54,341 nucleotides of DNA from CAIZLB01 sp039795875 (GTDB taxonomy: Bacteria; Patescibacteriota; Minisyncoccia; Phycocordibacterales; CAIZLB01). The stretch spans positions 1 to 54,341 of the forward strand of contig JBDKKY010000002.1 of the NCBI GenBank assembly GCA_039795875.1, written 5' to 3'. Each line of letters opens with the position of its first letter. Within the stretch, counting starts at the first letter, position 1. Positions 6,260-14,407 of the stretch are shown one piece after another. The notes beneath the pieces are model-generated. The model searched no databases and was not told the DNA's origin. It saw nothing but the letters and a program-made list of their open reading frames with translations. Made by a program: the position numbers and the translations under genes.

Positions 6260-9200
6260 TTATGTCAATTTTTTTACCGCTTCTAGCACCAGACCTTTTT
6301 TATCTTCTCGTGGCGAGAATTTAGCCTTCAAGACTATACAGGCCTCATTCTGAATAATCGCACGTACCTCGTCTACTTGCTTTGGAAATACTACCACTTC
6401 GATTTCTCCTGATAAATCTTTTAGTGTAAAGAAAATAATGCGTTTAGCGGGATCTTTCTTGGTCGGGATTTCTTTAACATTTTCAATAATGCCTCCAAGC
6501 ATATACACTTTTTCTTCTTGTCCTTCTGTCAGTACTTTTAAAATATCAACATCGCGCTTCTCAAGTACCGCTCTGTATTTGTCCAAAGGGTGTCCAGAAA
6601 TATAAAACCCTAGCAATTCTTTTTCCCACAAAAGGTATTGTTGTGTTGTCGCCGTAAACTCCTTTCGCACGGGAACTATACTATCATCAACTATTTCTGG
6701 CGTGCTTTGCATCGCCGGAGCCTCCGGCGAAGGCGTGAATAAATCAAACAGATTGCCCTGAGTCTTATCTTGCTTAGCGTGCGCCCGATTGTGATCGAGG
6801 TATCTATCCAGGTTCTCCAACAATTGCATGCGATCGCCCAGAGAATCCATGGCGCCGGTTTTGATCAGTGCTTCTAAAGATTTTTTATTTAAAGCTCGTT
6901 CCTGAATACGCTCTAGAAAATCTTCGATGCTCTTAAACGGTCCGTGCTCTTTTCTATTTTTAATAATTGAGTCAGCAATGGCCTCGCCAAAGTTTTTGAC
7001 ACTATACAATCCAAATCGAATGCCGTCTTTGCCGGTTTTATCTTTGACTACAGTAAATGTACCCGAACTCTCATTGATGTCAGGTGGTAAGATGTTGATA
7101 CCCATACGTCGACATTCTTTGATAGAGACCGCAACACCATCGGTATCGCCAGCTTCTGCACTCAAGATGGCTGCCATGTATTCACTAGGAAAGTTAGCCT
7201 TTAGATAGGCGGTAATATAGGCCACTCGTCCATACGATACAGAGTGAGCTTTGTTAAATCCGTATGAGGCAAATGGTTCAATCCATTTCCATACATCACG
7301 TGCTTTTGTGTCACTCCAACCACTATGGGTGACACAACCTTTGATAAATTTTTCTTTTTGGAGAGCCATCTCTTCTGGAATTTTCTTTCCTACCGCTTTT
7401 CGAAATTTGTCCACTTCACCCCAACTGTAGCCGGCAATCTTGTGGGCCATCATCAACAAGTCGTCCTGGTACACAAGAACTCCATACGTTTTGTACAAGA
7501 TTTCCTCAAGAAGGGGATCGGCGTAGGTGATAAGTGTTGGATTGTGTTTTCGTTCGACATACAGAGGAATAAATTGAATAGGTCCTGGTCGATACAAAGC
7601 CACCATCGCGTTGATATCGTGGATTGTTGTGGGTTTTAGATCAACCAGATACTTAGTCATACCGTCCCCGTTCAATTGAAATAAGTCTTGAGTTTCTCCT
7701 CGTGCAAGCATTTCAAATGTTTTTTTATCGTCGAGTTTAATATTGTCAATATCGATGTCAATACCATACGTGTCGCGTACCATCTTTTTACATTCAAAGA
7801 TAATCTTCAAGTTTTTCAAACCCAAGAAGTCAAATTTCAAAAGGCCGGCTTCCTCGATTGAGTACATGTCATATTGACTGATAATTTTATTTTCTCCCTT
7901 GGTATCATATTGCAATGGTGTATAGTCCGTTAAAGCACTTGGAGAGATAACTACACCAGCGGCGTGCACCGAGATGTGTCGAGCACAACCTTCGATCTTC
8001 TGAGCCATGTCGATAATAGTTCGTACATCGGGATTTGTATCATACAACTCTTTGAGTGCCGGCGTGATCTCGATCGCATGTTTGATCGTCATAGTGAAGC
8101 CTTGAGAACCGAGAGGAATCAGTTTGGAAATCTGGTCACCAAGCGTATAAGGAAACCCTAACGCACGGGCTACATCTTTCACACTCCCTTTAGCCGCCAT
8201 AGTTCCAAAGGTTCCGATCTGGGCCACTTTATCAATACCGTATTTTTGTCGAGCATAATCAACTACTTGGTCTCGTTTATCATCGGCAAAGTCCATATCG
8301 ATATCCGGTGCGGATGGACGCTCTGGGTTTAGAAATCGTTCGAAGGGGATTTGAAACTCGAGGGGATCGATATGGGTGATGCCAGAGAGATATGTCACCA
8401 TCGATCCAGAAACCGAGCCTCGAATGTTGGTTAAGATCTCGTGCTCTTTGGCGAACGCCAACAGATCAGACACAATCAGAAAGTAGGGAGAATATCCCTT
8501 ATTCTTGATAACTTCCAATTCGTACTCAACTCTTTTTAAAATCTCTTCACTCTGAGGAACATTTCTTTTTGCAAATCCGGCAAATACCACATCACGCAAG
8601 GCCTCATCTGCATTTTTTCCTGGGGGCAATTCGATTTTGGGAAACACCCACTTACCCAATTCAATTTCCCAATTACACATATCGGCGATTTTGCTGCTAT
8701 TTTCTACGGCCTGCTTATATAGCGCGTCCAACGCTGGATTATTTTCGTCTGTAAATAATTCTTCAATACGGTCTGGCGAGAGGAAAGAGTAGTCAACGTC
8801 ATCCTCGGAAAATCGCTCTGGTGAACTTGATTGGACAGACATCATGGTTGACCGAGCTTTTTTATCTTCAGGGTCCATGTAGTAGACGTCGTTAGTGGCG
8901 ACTACTGGTATATTATTTTTTTGGATAAATCGCAGGATTCGAGCCTCGGCCTGATTGTCATCAATGATTTCGACGTGTCGAGTGATTTCATAAAATACAG
9001 AATCTTCTCCATATATCTTTTGCAATAACCAAAACTCTTTGAGTGCAGTTTCTTCATCATCCATTTTCAAAGCATCAGAAATCTTGCTGTGCAAAAAAGG
9101 GACAATGCAAATCAGATCTTTGGCATATTTTTCTATCAGTTCTGCATCAAGTCGAGGTTTGTAATAATATCCTTCGATGTAGGAATCCGTTACAAGTTTG

Positions 9201-9505
9201 ATGAGATTTAAATATCCTTCATAATTTTTAGCTAGAAGTAGATGGCGAGTTCTTTTGGTGTCGAGGCGACCTTCTTTGTCATGGCGAGTTCTATTGGCAA
9301 CATAAAAATCTACGCCCAAGATCGGTTTGATACCGGCATCTTTACATTCTTTATAAAATTCAATGGCGCCATACAGGTTTCCGTTGTCGGTGAGTGCGAC
9401 GGCATTCATCCCATAGGCCTTAGCTCGTTTTACAATATCTCCAATCTTAGGTACCGCCTGGAGGAGACTGTAGTGGCTGTGGACATGGAGGTGGGTGAAA
9501 GGCAT
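6260..9505 (-). CDS. dnaE: DNA polymerase III alpha subunit (replicative polymerase)
   Basis: 1081 residues. It opens with the PHP domain (MPFTHLHVHSHYSLLQAV and LTDNGNLYGAIEFY; HxHSxYS metal motif). The C-family polymerase core follows, with the catalytic acidic cluster PDIDMDF near residue 400 and FDFLGLKNL, then GYSWGEVDKFRKAVGKK, the tandem helix-hairpin-helix region, and an OB fold near the C-terminus (ENVKEIPTKKD...GEIEVVVFP). This is the DnaE1 type, about 80 residues shorter than E. coli alpha (1160). ATG 9505 is preceded at 8 nt by a perfect TATAAT, a leaderless start. The gene is monocistronic: a terminator lies upstream and ncRNA A begins downstream. Confidence 0.97.
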   Translation of the reverse strand: MPFTHLHVHSHYSLLQAVPKIGDIVKRAKAYGMNAVALTDNGNLYGAIEFYKECKDAGIKPILGVDFYVANRTRHDKEGRLDTKRTRHLLLAKNYEGYLNLIKLVTDSYIEGYYYKPRLDAELIEKYAKDLICIVPFLHSKISDALKMDDEETALKEFWLLQKIYGEDSVFYEITRHVEIIDDNQAEARILRFIQKNNIPVVATNDVYYMDPEDKKARSTMMSVQSSSPERFSEDDVDYSFLSPDRIEELFTDENNPALDALYKQAVENSSKIADMCNWEIELGKWVFPKIELPPGKNADEALRDVVFAGFAKRNVPQSEEILKRVEYELEVIKNKGYSPYFLIVSDLLAFAKEHEILTNIRGSVSGSMVTYLSGITHIDPLEFQIPFERFLNPERPSAPDIDMDFADDKRDQVVDYARQKYGIDKVAQIGTFGTMAAKGSVKDVARALGFPYTLGDQISKLIPLGSQGFTMTIKHAIEITPALKELYDTNPDVRTIIDMAQKIEGCARHISVHAAGVVISPSALTDYTPLQYDTKGENKIISQYDMYSIEEAGLLKFDFLGLKNLKIIFECKKMVRDTYGIDIDIDNIKLDDKKTFEMLARGETQDLFQLNGDGMTKYLVDLKPTTIHDINAMVALYRPGPIQFIPLYVERKHNPTLITYADPLLEEILYKTYGVLVYQDDLLMMAHKIAGYSWGEVDKFRKAVGKKIPEEMALQKEKFIKGCVTHSGWSDTKARDVWKWIEPFASYGFNKAHSVSYGRVAYITAYLKANFPSEYMAAILSAEAGDTDGVAVSIKECRRMGINILPPDINESSGTFTVVKDKTGKDGIRFGLYSVKNFGEAIADSIIKNRKEHGPFKSIEDFLERIQERALNKKSLEALIKTGAMDSLGDRMQLLENLDRYLDHNRAHAKQDKTQGNLFDLFTPSPEAPAMQSTPEIVDDSIVPVRKEFTATTQQYLLWEKELLGFYISGHPLDKYRAVLEKRDVDILKVLTEGQEEKVYMLGGIIENVKEIPTKKDPAKRIIFFTLKDLSGEIEVVVFPKQVDEVRAIIQNEACIVLKAKFSPREDKKGLVLEAVKKLT

Positions 9506-9513
9506 GTGTCTCT

Positions 9514-9519
9514 ATTATA
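9514..9519 (-). promoter_or_regulatory. -10 box of dnaE (leaderless)
   Basis: TATAAT on the minus strand, 8 nt from the dnaE ATG. It stands just downstream of the terminator of the preceding unit. Confidence 0.65.
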
Positions 9520-9536
9520 CTGAAATCTTAGATAAT

Positions 9537-9581
9537 AAAAACCCCAGGCGAGACGCGTGTTTTATGTGCGTGTCGCGGGGG
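9537..9581 (-). terminator. Rho-independent terminator before dnaE
   Basis: Minus strand: CCCC plus GCGACACGC pairs with GCGTCTCGC plus GGGG with two small internal irregularities, then TTTTT. It ends ncRNA B or the DsbA-like transcript. Confidence 0.75.
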
Positions 9582-9785
9582 TATGGGTGCCCCATGTCTG
9601 AGGTCTACTGTGTTTCTTCTGCAATGCGACGGTGAATTTGATGTAAGCACCAAATAATCCTTTCATTCCATATGGGCCTAGGCGGCTAGTTAGGAAGGGT
9701 ATGATGAGGGTGGGGCAGACATATGGGTGGTTGGGCTGAAGTTGTTGGCACGAAAACAGACCTCTGACACGGAATGTGCAGAAGC
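9537..9785 (-). ncRNA. Candidate structured non-coding RNA B (or long structured 3' UTR)
   Basis: This 290-nt gap between the DsbA-like gene and dnaE has no credible ORF. On the minus strand TGTCAGAGGTCT (9769-9758) pairs with AGACCTCAGACA (9606-9595), 11 of 12 positions, closing a domain of about 150 nt, followed by an intrinsic terminator (9581-9537). Inside, GGTG/CACC and CCATATGG elements can form smaller hairpins. A possible promoter overlaps the end of the upstream gene: TTGACG (9820-9815), 17 nt, TAAATA (9797-9792). It could instead be a processed 3' end of the DsbA-like mRNA. I see no RNase P, tmRNA or SRP signature. Confidence 0.5.
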
Positions 9786-9794
9786 CTGTCTTAT

Positions 9795-10547
9795 TTATCT
9801 CTTCGCCAATAGTTCGTCAACGATTCGTTGCAAGATCTCAAATGGTAGGGCTCCCAAACTTCGGCCTTCGTTGTTGATCAAAGGAATATATTGATCTTTA
9901 TAATAGAGCACTGTGTATGGGGTTCCTTGTGCTCCAGCCTTTAGACCGGCATCGTAGGATTCTTTAACTTTCTTTGCGTATTTTCCACTATCCATACAAG
10001 CTTTGAATTTATCTTTATCCAATCCTTGTTTGACGGCGATATCTGGCAGTGTTGATAGGACCAATCCGGCCCCGTTGTGATCGATTGATGCATAGACCGC
10101 GTCCAAATATTTCCAAAATACTGGGTCTCCGCCAAGCTCATAGGCGCATTCTGTTGACTCAGCTGCTTTGGCCGCACTTGGATGAAGAGGGTCTTGTCCA
10201 TATGAGAGAGGAAAATGTCGATAGACCCAAGCAATCTTATTGTCTTTGCTGTATTGATTAAATAGTTCTGCCATAGTTGTCTGGAACACCTGACAGAAAG
10301 GGCATTGGATATCAGAGTATTCGATGAAAACAATTGTTGCGTTCTTATCTCCACGGATGTGATCAACAGAGCTCACTGGCGCAACCTCTATCTTTGGTTT
10401 GGTCATAGCGTTGTTGATAGCATCAACTCCAACTGTGTCGCTGGATGATCCACGGAAAAAGAGGGCAGTAGCAATTAAGATTCCGGCAAGTAATATTGCT
10501 GCAGGAGTAATCCACTGCATTTTATTTGATTTTGTTGTAGGTTCCAT
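9795..10547 (-). CDS. Membrane-anchored DsbA-like thioredoxin (Thioredoxin_4 type)
   Basis: 250 residues. One N-terminal membrane helix (ITPAAILLAGILIATALFF, about 13-31) is followed by a thioredoxin fold: FIEYSDIQCPFC with the CPFC active site at 82-85, VYRHFPLS, an inserted helical domain with further Cys residues (ECAYELG, FKACMDSGK), and the cis-Pro strand GTPYTVLYY. These proteins introduce or shuffle disulfides in exported proteins. The Cys-rich surface proteins at 26-34 kb are plausible substrates (inference). TGa-TATACT ends 7 nt before the ATG. Confidence 0.88.
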   Translation of the reverse strand: MEPTTKSNKMQWITPAAILLAGILIATALFFRGSSSDTVGVDAINNAMTKPKIEVAPVSSVDHIRGDKNATIVFIEYSDIQCPFCQVFQTTMAELFNQYSKDNKIAWVYRHFPLSYGQDPLHPSAAKAAESTECAYELGGDPVFWKYLDAVYASIDHNGAGLVLSTLPDIAVKQGLDKDKFKACMDSGKYAKKVKESYDAGLKAGAQGTPYTVLYYKDQYIPLINNEGRSLGALPFEILQRIVDELLAKR

Positions 10548-10554
10548 GCGGATA

Positions 10555-10563
10555 AGTATATCA
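10555..10563 (-). promoter_or_regulatory. Extended -10 of the DsbA-like gene (leaderless)
   Basis: Minus strand TGA-TATACT, 7 nt before the ATG. Confidence 0.7.
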
Positions 10564-10586
10564 AGAACCTGTACTTGCTTCCACTT

Positions 10587-11168
10587 TTAAAATGGCAAAC
10601 TGTATGTCATACGCACATCTTGGTCAGGACTTTGTTCCCAGTTGCGCGGGTCAAGTGGCACCGTTCGCTTTTCCTTCCCATCCATATAAAATAGTTTTTG
10701 CTCTTTCAGCGCATATTCATATACGTCTTTGGTCACCTGCACGTCGGCAGTACAGTAATCGATGATTTTTTGAATCTCGCCTTTTCGCCACCAGGTGATA
10801 GCCTCGAGTCCGTTACCGGTTTTTCCTTTGTTTAGAGTTGCTTGTGCAACCGAGTCCAAACCTACTCGTCGCCCGATTACTTTTTGTATTTCTTTAAGAA
10901 GATCAATGTGTCGAAACTTAGTTAAGTCACCGTTGTAATATTTATTCAGAATAGGTAAATCAAAGTGTTCGCCGTTATAGGTGATCAACAGATCAGCTTT
11001 CTCTAGGATGGGCCACAAAGTAGGGAGGGTCTCTATACTGTAGCTGCTGTATTTGCCTGTATCCGATTCATAGATACACATGATGGATAAATCCAAAGCG
11101 ATTGGGTCATTTTTCCCTACCTCGGCAAATGTATTTTGGGTTTCGATGTCGAGAACAACTTTTTTCAT
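10587..11168 (-). CDS. RNase H-fold 3'-5' exonuclease (YprB/RNase_H_2-like)
   Basis: 193 residues. The DEDD pattern is visible: DIE at 7-9, the NGEHFD motif in LLITYNGEHFDLPIL (exo II), and YCTADVQVTKDVYEY near 138-152 (exo III). The length is that of a stand-alone catalytic domain. Probably degrades or trims DNA or RNA with two metal ions in the cytoplasm; the substrate is unknown. Its ATG overlaps the stop of the upstream membrane protein (TAATG), so the two are translationally coupled. Confidence 0.8.
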   Translation of the reverse strand: MKKVVLDIETQNTFAEVGKNDPIALDLSIMCIYESDTGKYSSYSIETLPTLWPILEKADLLITYNGEHFDLPILNKYYNGDLTKFRHIDLLKEIQKVIGRRVGLDSVAQATLNKGKTGNGLEAITWWRKGEIQKIIDYCTADVQVTKDVYEYALKEQKLFYMDGKEKRTVPLDPRNWEQSPDQDVRMTYSLPF

Positions 11169-11557
11169 TATTGTGTGAGAACTTTATTGTGTCGTACGCC
11201 CCGCAAGAGTGTTAAGAATACATAGAGGAACAGTACCCCGATAGCCAGTGTCAGCCAGACATTTATTGGTTGCTGAAAAAAGATTCTATTTACAATTGCA
11301 CTGACAGTATCCAGCAGTTTAACCGCGGCTAAGACTATTCCTAGAATCAAGAGGATTCTATTATTTTTCCAAATACCAACAATAGTTGTGATACAAATCA
11401 AAACCGTCAAGGAAATCAGGACTACCGGCCAAGCAGAAAGTTCTATGCCGAGGTCCACTGCAGCGTACAATAGTGTGAGGAAGTATATAAATAGAGCGCC
11501 GTATGCACCATAAATAATCGTACAGGCGATCTTGTGGCCGAGTGGTATGTTTTTCAT
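11168..11557 (-). CDS. Four-helix membrane protein
   Basis: 129 residues from ATG 11557 (MKNIPLGHKIACTIIYGAYG). An upstream in-frame ATG at 11575 lies before the promoter box. Four hydrophobic segments are visible: IIYGAYGALFIYFLTLLYA, AWPVVLISLTVLICITTIV, ILLILGIVLAAVKLLDTV and VWLTLAIGVLFLYVFLTLL. The tail is basic (RGVRHNK). No family recognised. It is coupled to the exonuclease downstream by a 1-nt overlap. Confidence 0.65.
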   Translation of the reverse strand: MKNIPLGHKIACTIIYGAYGALFIYFLTLLYAAVDLGIELSAWPVVLISLTVLICITTIVGIWKNNRILLILGIVLAAVKLLDTVSAIVNRIFFQQPINVWLTLAIGVLFLYVFLTLLRGVRHNKVLTQ

Positions 11558-11563
11558 GCCCAG

Positions 11564-11572
11564 ATTATAGCA
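11564..11572 (-). promoter_or_regulatory. Extended -10 for the membrane protein/exonuclease operon
   Basis: Minus strand TGC-TATAAT followed by 6 nt and ATG 11557. This sets the start downstream of the in-frame ATG 11575. Confidence 0.7.
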
Positions 11573-11588
11573 CAATAGTTAGGACATT

Positions 11589-13487
11589 CTACTTCTTGCC
11601 CCGTTTTTCACTGGTATACAATTCTTTATATACCATACAGGTCTTTAAGAGTTTGTTATGTGTACCATCGCCCACTATTTTACCCTCATCAAACACCAGG
11701 ATTCGTGTGGCGGCTACTGGTACGTCGGTCATGTTGTGGCAGACGAAGAGCAAGATTTTGGCTGGGTCAAATACGGCCAATTTTTCAAAAATAGTTTTAG
11801 CAGATATGGCATCGATAGCTGAAGTTGGTTCATCCAAGATCATGATCGGAGCATCTTTATAGAATGCCCGAGCCAAGGCGAGTTTCTGCCACTGGCCCTT
11901 AGACGGCTTAACACCTTTAAATGGAACGCCGAGCTGTTGGGTATATTTGTCCTTCCATTTCTCGATAAAATCTGTCGCTGTCGCTTGGTCCGCGGCCCAT
12001 CTTACTCGGTCTAGGTTCGGATCGTTGATTTCTGATAGTCCAATATATTCATGGACCTTAAGGTTTGTTTGAGCGTAGTCTTGGAAGAGGACGGAGTAAT
12101 ATTTTTGTACATCGGCCTGGTTCATATCTTTTAAAATGTTCCCAAACACTGCCACTGTGCCGGCTGTCGGTTGATACAGATTTAATACCAATTGAATGAA
12201 TGTTGTTTTGCCGTGTCCGTTTTTACCAACTATCGCTACTCGTTCGCCGGGAAATATTTCTAAGGTTGGTATTGTTAGTGTGAATGGTTTGCGATCTTCT
12301 TGTTCAGAAACAACATCCTCGGTCTTTAATTTAAAATATTTTTCTGATGCGGCGTCTAACTCGGCGGTGAGTACTCGCATTTCTTTGAACTCTACTTCAG
12401 GATATTCAAATGCAACATCTGAGATTTTAATCCCGGCTGCGAGTTGAACTGTTGGTGTTGGAAGAGTGGTTGCCTCAATATTTTCTTCCGTTGTTAAATA
12501 CAAGAACAAATATTTTGCCGCTAGCACATTGGTGTGTTGTTCGGGTAAGAACCAGGCGAGTTCTTGAAGTGTATATTGCAGTCTGAATGCTTGAGCGATC
12601 ACCAGGGTCGCCTGTCCAATCAGTATTGTTCCAAATACGACATCTTTAATAACAAAATATTGGACCATACATCCGACGAATAAAGAAAGTAGGCTTGCAA
12701 AGAATCCCATGTCTACGTATTTTTTGTAGAGCGCAAAGATAGAATCTCGTATGTACTCTCGTCGCACTCTAAAAATATCTAACAGATAAGACGCTGACCC
12801 TGAAGCTTTGGTGTCTTTAAGAGATGTATAATTGGAAAAATGTTTTTCATACACACCGGTAATACGATTATATGTCAATTTATTTTCCCACTCTTTTCTA
12901 ATAGCAAATGATTCCGTAAATGCAATTGTAAATCCTGGCAAAGTGGATAAGAGAAGGACTAAAACCAATGATGGATTAAAGTTATATACTATTACGGCCG
13001 AGAAAATAATATTAATGATAATCCGTATAAGGTCTGGCAAGCGAGTAATGAGGGCCACTTGAGAATCGAACCCTGCGCCGCTATATTCGATACGTTGATT
13101 AAGCTGGTCATAGTCTTCTGAATCAATAAAAGGGATAGTGAAGGTTGCTTTCTTCTTTTGCCTTTCTACCGCTACCAACAGTTTGATTTTGTTTTGCCAC
13201 AGCCAGTTGACGGTTCTGCGAAGCCAGCTGAATATCTCTTCAACAACCTGAATTCCAACAACGACAGTAAATACAGGTACAAGCAGCGCAATAAGTTCGC
13301 TACCAAAATTTTGTTGCATGCTATCGGCAAGCCGTGCTGAAGCAATGGCTAAGCAGTTAGTAATAATGGGGAAGGCTAGTAGGATACCCATTCGTACGAT
13401 AGTCCCTCTTTTATCAAACTTATACACGTATGAGAGGCACTGCCAAAGGACTTTGATATATTCTTTTACGGTGTAAAAATATTTCAT
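11589..13487 (-). CDS. ABC exporter half-transporter (membrane domain fused to ATPase)
   Basis: 632 residues. The N-terminal part has about six hydrophobic segments (for example ELIALLVPVFTVVVGIQVV, LVLVLLLSTLPGFTIAF, LLSLFVGCMVQYFVI); the ATPase follows from about 360. Walker A is VGKNGHGKTTF (about 425), the Q-loop is in SVLFQDYAQT, Walker B is IMILDEPTSAID (about 548), and the H-loop is LLFVCHNM. The signature LSGGQ is replaced by PSKGQ (GVKPSKGQWQKLALARAF, about 527), which is unusual. Such proteins act as dimers exporting lipids, peptides or drugs; the substrate cannot be inferred. It is a single gene with a leaderless-type -10 (TATATT, 8 nt). Confidence 0.9.
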   Translation of the reverse strand: MKYFYTVKEYIKVLWQCLSYVYKFDKRGTIVRMGILLAFPIITNCLAIASARLADSMQQNFGSELIALLVPVFTVVVGIQVVEEIFSWLRRTVNWLWQNKIKLLVAVERQKKKATFTIPFIDSEDYDQLNQRIEYSGAGFDSQVALITRLPDLIRIIINIIFSAVIVYNFNPSLVLVLLLSTLPGFTIAFTESFAIRKEWENKLTYNRITGVYEKHFSNYTSLKDTKASGSASYLLDIFRVRREYIRDSIFALYKKYVDMGFFASLLSLFVGCMVQYFVIKDVVFGTILIGQATLVIAQAFRLQYTLQELAWFLPEQHTNVLAAKYLFLYLTTEENIEATTLPTPTVQLAAGIKISDVAFEYPEVEFKEMRVLTAELDAASEKYFKLKTEDVVSEQEDRKPFTLTIPTLEIFPGERVAIVGKNGHGKTTFIQLVLNLYQPTAGTVAVFGNILKDMNQADVQKYYSVLFQDYAQTNLKVHEYIGLSEINDPNLDRVRWAADQATATDFIEKWKDKYTQQLGVPFKGVKPSKGQWQKLALARAFYKDAPIMILDEPTSAIDAISAKTIFEKLAVFDPAKILLFVCHNMTDVPVAATRILVFDEGKIVGDGTHNKLLKTCMVYKELYTSEKRGKK

Positions 13488-13495
13488 ATCATCTA

Positions 13496-13501
13496 AATAT
13501 A
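13496..13501 (-). promoter_or_regulatory. -10 box of the ABC exporter
   Basis: Minus strand TATATT, 8 nt before the ATG at 13487. Confidence 0.55.
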
Positions 13502-13625
13502 CGTGTTCGTCAACACCCTTGTCAAGTCTCGGTTTGTATTTTATTATTTGTATGCTACAATACAGATATAATTTATTAGAGTATGTCTATTGCATAAGTC
13601 AATTGTGGAGCCGGTGCTGTACTAA

Positions 13626-13631
13626 TATAAT
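13626..13631 (+). promoter_or_regulatory. -10 box of the gene at 13638
   Basis: TATAAT ending 6 nt before ATG 13638; leaderless geometry. Confidence 0.55.
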
Positions 13632-13637
13632 ATATCT

Positions 13638-13829
13638 ATGATAACAATCTCTGCTGCAAAAAAACAAAGCAAAGATACATTAATCAAGACTATACATAAA
13701 AAATATGGTGTGACTTTAGACTATACATCTGATGCAACACTCTATAAATCTCTTAAAAATAAAGGATTACCCTCATTATCCAAACTCCTTCAACTTGGTA
13801 AGACAGAGACTGTTAAGCATGCAAGATAG
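13638..13829 (+). CDS. Small basic protein upstream of a HEPN-like gene
   Basis: 63 residues (MITISAAKKQSKDTLIKTIH...), lysine-rich with a predicted helical N-terminus and a second helix at SLSKLLQLGKTE. No family recognised. It is followed after 21 nt by the HEPN-like gene in the same direction. Size, charge and position would suit an antitoxin, but that is inference from layout only. Confidence 0.5.
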   Translation: MITISAAKKQSKDTLIKTIHKKYGVTLDYTSDATLYKSLKNKGLPSLSKLLQLGKTETVKHAR

Positions 13830-13850
13830 TTAAGCAATTGGACTCAATAC

Positions 13851-14396
13851 ATGATTTTTGATTTTATACCAGATCAAGATATAAGAAAAAACCTAGAAAA
13901 TGCTGTAGATTTTATACTAGTTCTTATTGAGAAGCAGAAAGATGCATCAGAATCAGATACTTCGTTGTACATGGAAGAGATAAATAGAGTCTTAATTCTG
14001 TATATTGTCTCAATAATTGAGGCGCTTTTAAGCTACATATATCACTTACACCCTGATAAAATGACTAGATTGGAATATAAGGAGATTAAAGAAATAGGAA
14101 AGAATTATATCAATAGTAAAATCGCGGGAAAAGTTGTGGCTGCGGTCCAGGTGCATGTAGAAAGACAGAGCTCAGAGATTACTCTAAAATCCCTAATAGA
14201 GTTTCTTCAGCATAAAAAGATATTGAAAAAGGAAACAGCAGAGGCGATTCGTAAGTTTAATCACATTAGAAACAGTGTTCATTTAAGTAAGGCCAGAAAA
14301 GGGGAGGGTTGTAGTGTAGATCTAGTTGAAGAGGCTGTGCATCTATTGATTAAGGTGCGAGCTGGATCACGAAAAGCGATTGTTTCTTTTAAGTAG
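13851..14396 (+). CDS. HEPN-like helical protein, possible toxin
   Basis: 181 residues, almost entirely alpha-helical. A helix rich in LILYIVSIIEALLSYIYH is followed by a charged middle, and near the C-terminus by FNHIRNSVHLSK. The helix-borne R-N-x-x-H resembles the catalytic Rx4-6H motif of HEPN nucleases, one residue shorter than the canonical spacing, and the earlier IxxxEALL helix also fits that fold. HEPN proteins are RNases in toxin-antitoxin and abortive-infection systems. AT-rich like the surrounding genome, and paired with the small gene at 13638. An HEPN-derived non-catalytic protein is an equally good reading. Confidence 0.5.
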   Translation: MIFDFIPDQDIRKNLENAVDFILVLIEKQKDASESDTSLYMEEINRVLILYIVSIIEALLSYIYHLHPDKMTRLEYKEIKEIGKNYINSKIAGKVVAAVQVHVERQSSEITLKSLIEFLQHKKILKKETAEAIRKFNHIRNSVHLSKARKGEGCSVDLVEEAVHLLIKVRAGSRKAIVSFK

Positions 14397-14407
14397 GTTG
14401 CTATTGA

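Noticed and set aside
6132..6260. tmRNA-like 5' end on the plus strand (GGGG...TTTGACTTCGACC)
   Set aside because: The resemblance is short, no tag frame or TTCGAATCC 3' end follows, and the region to the right is dnaE coding sequence.
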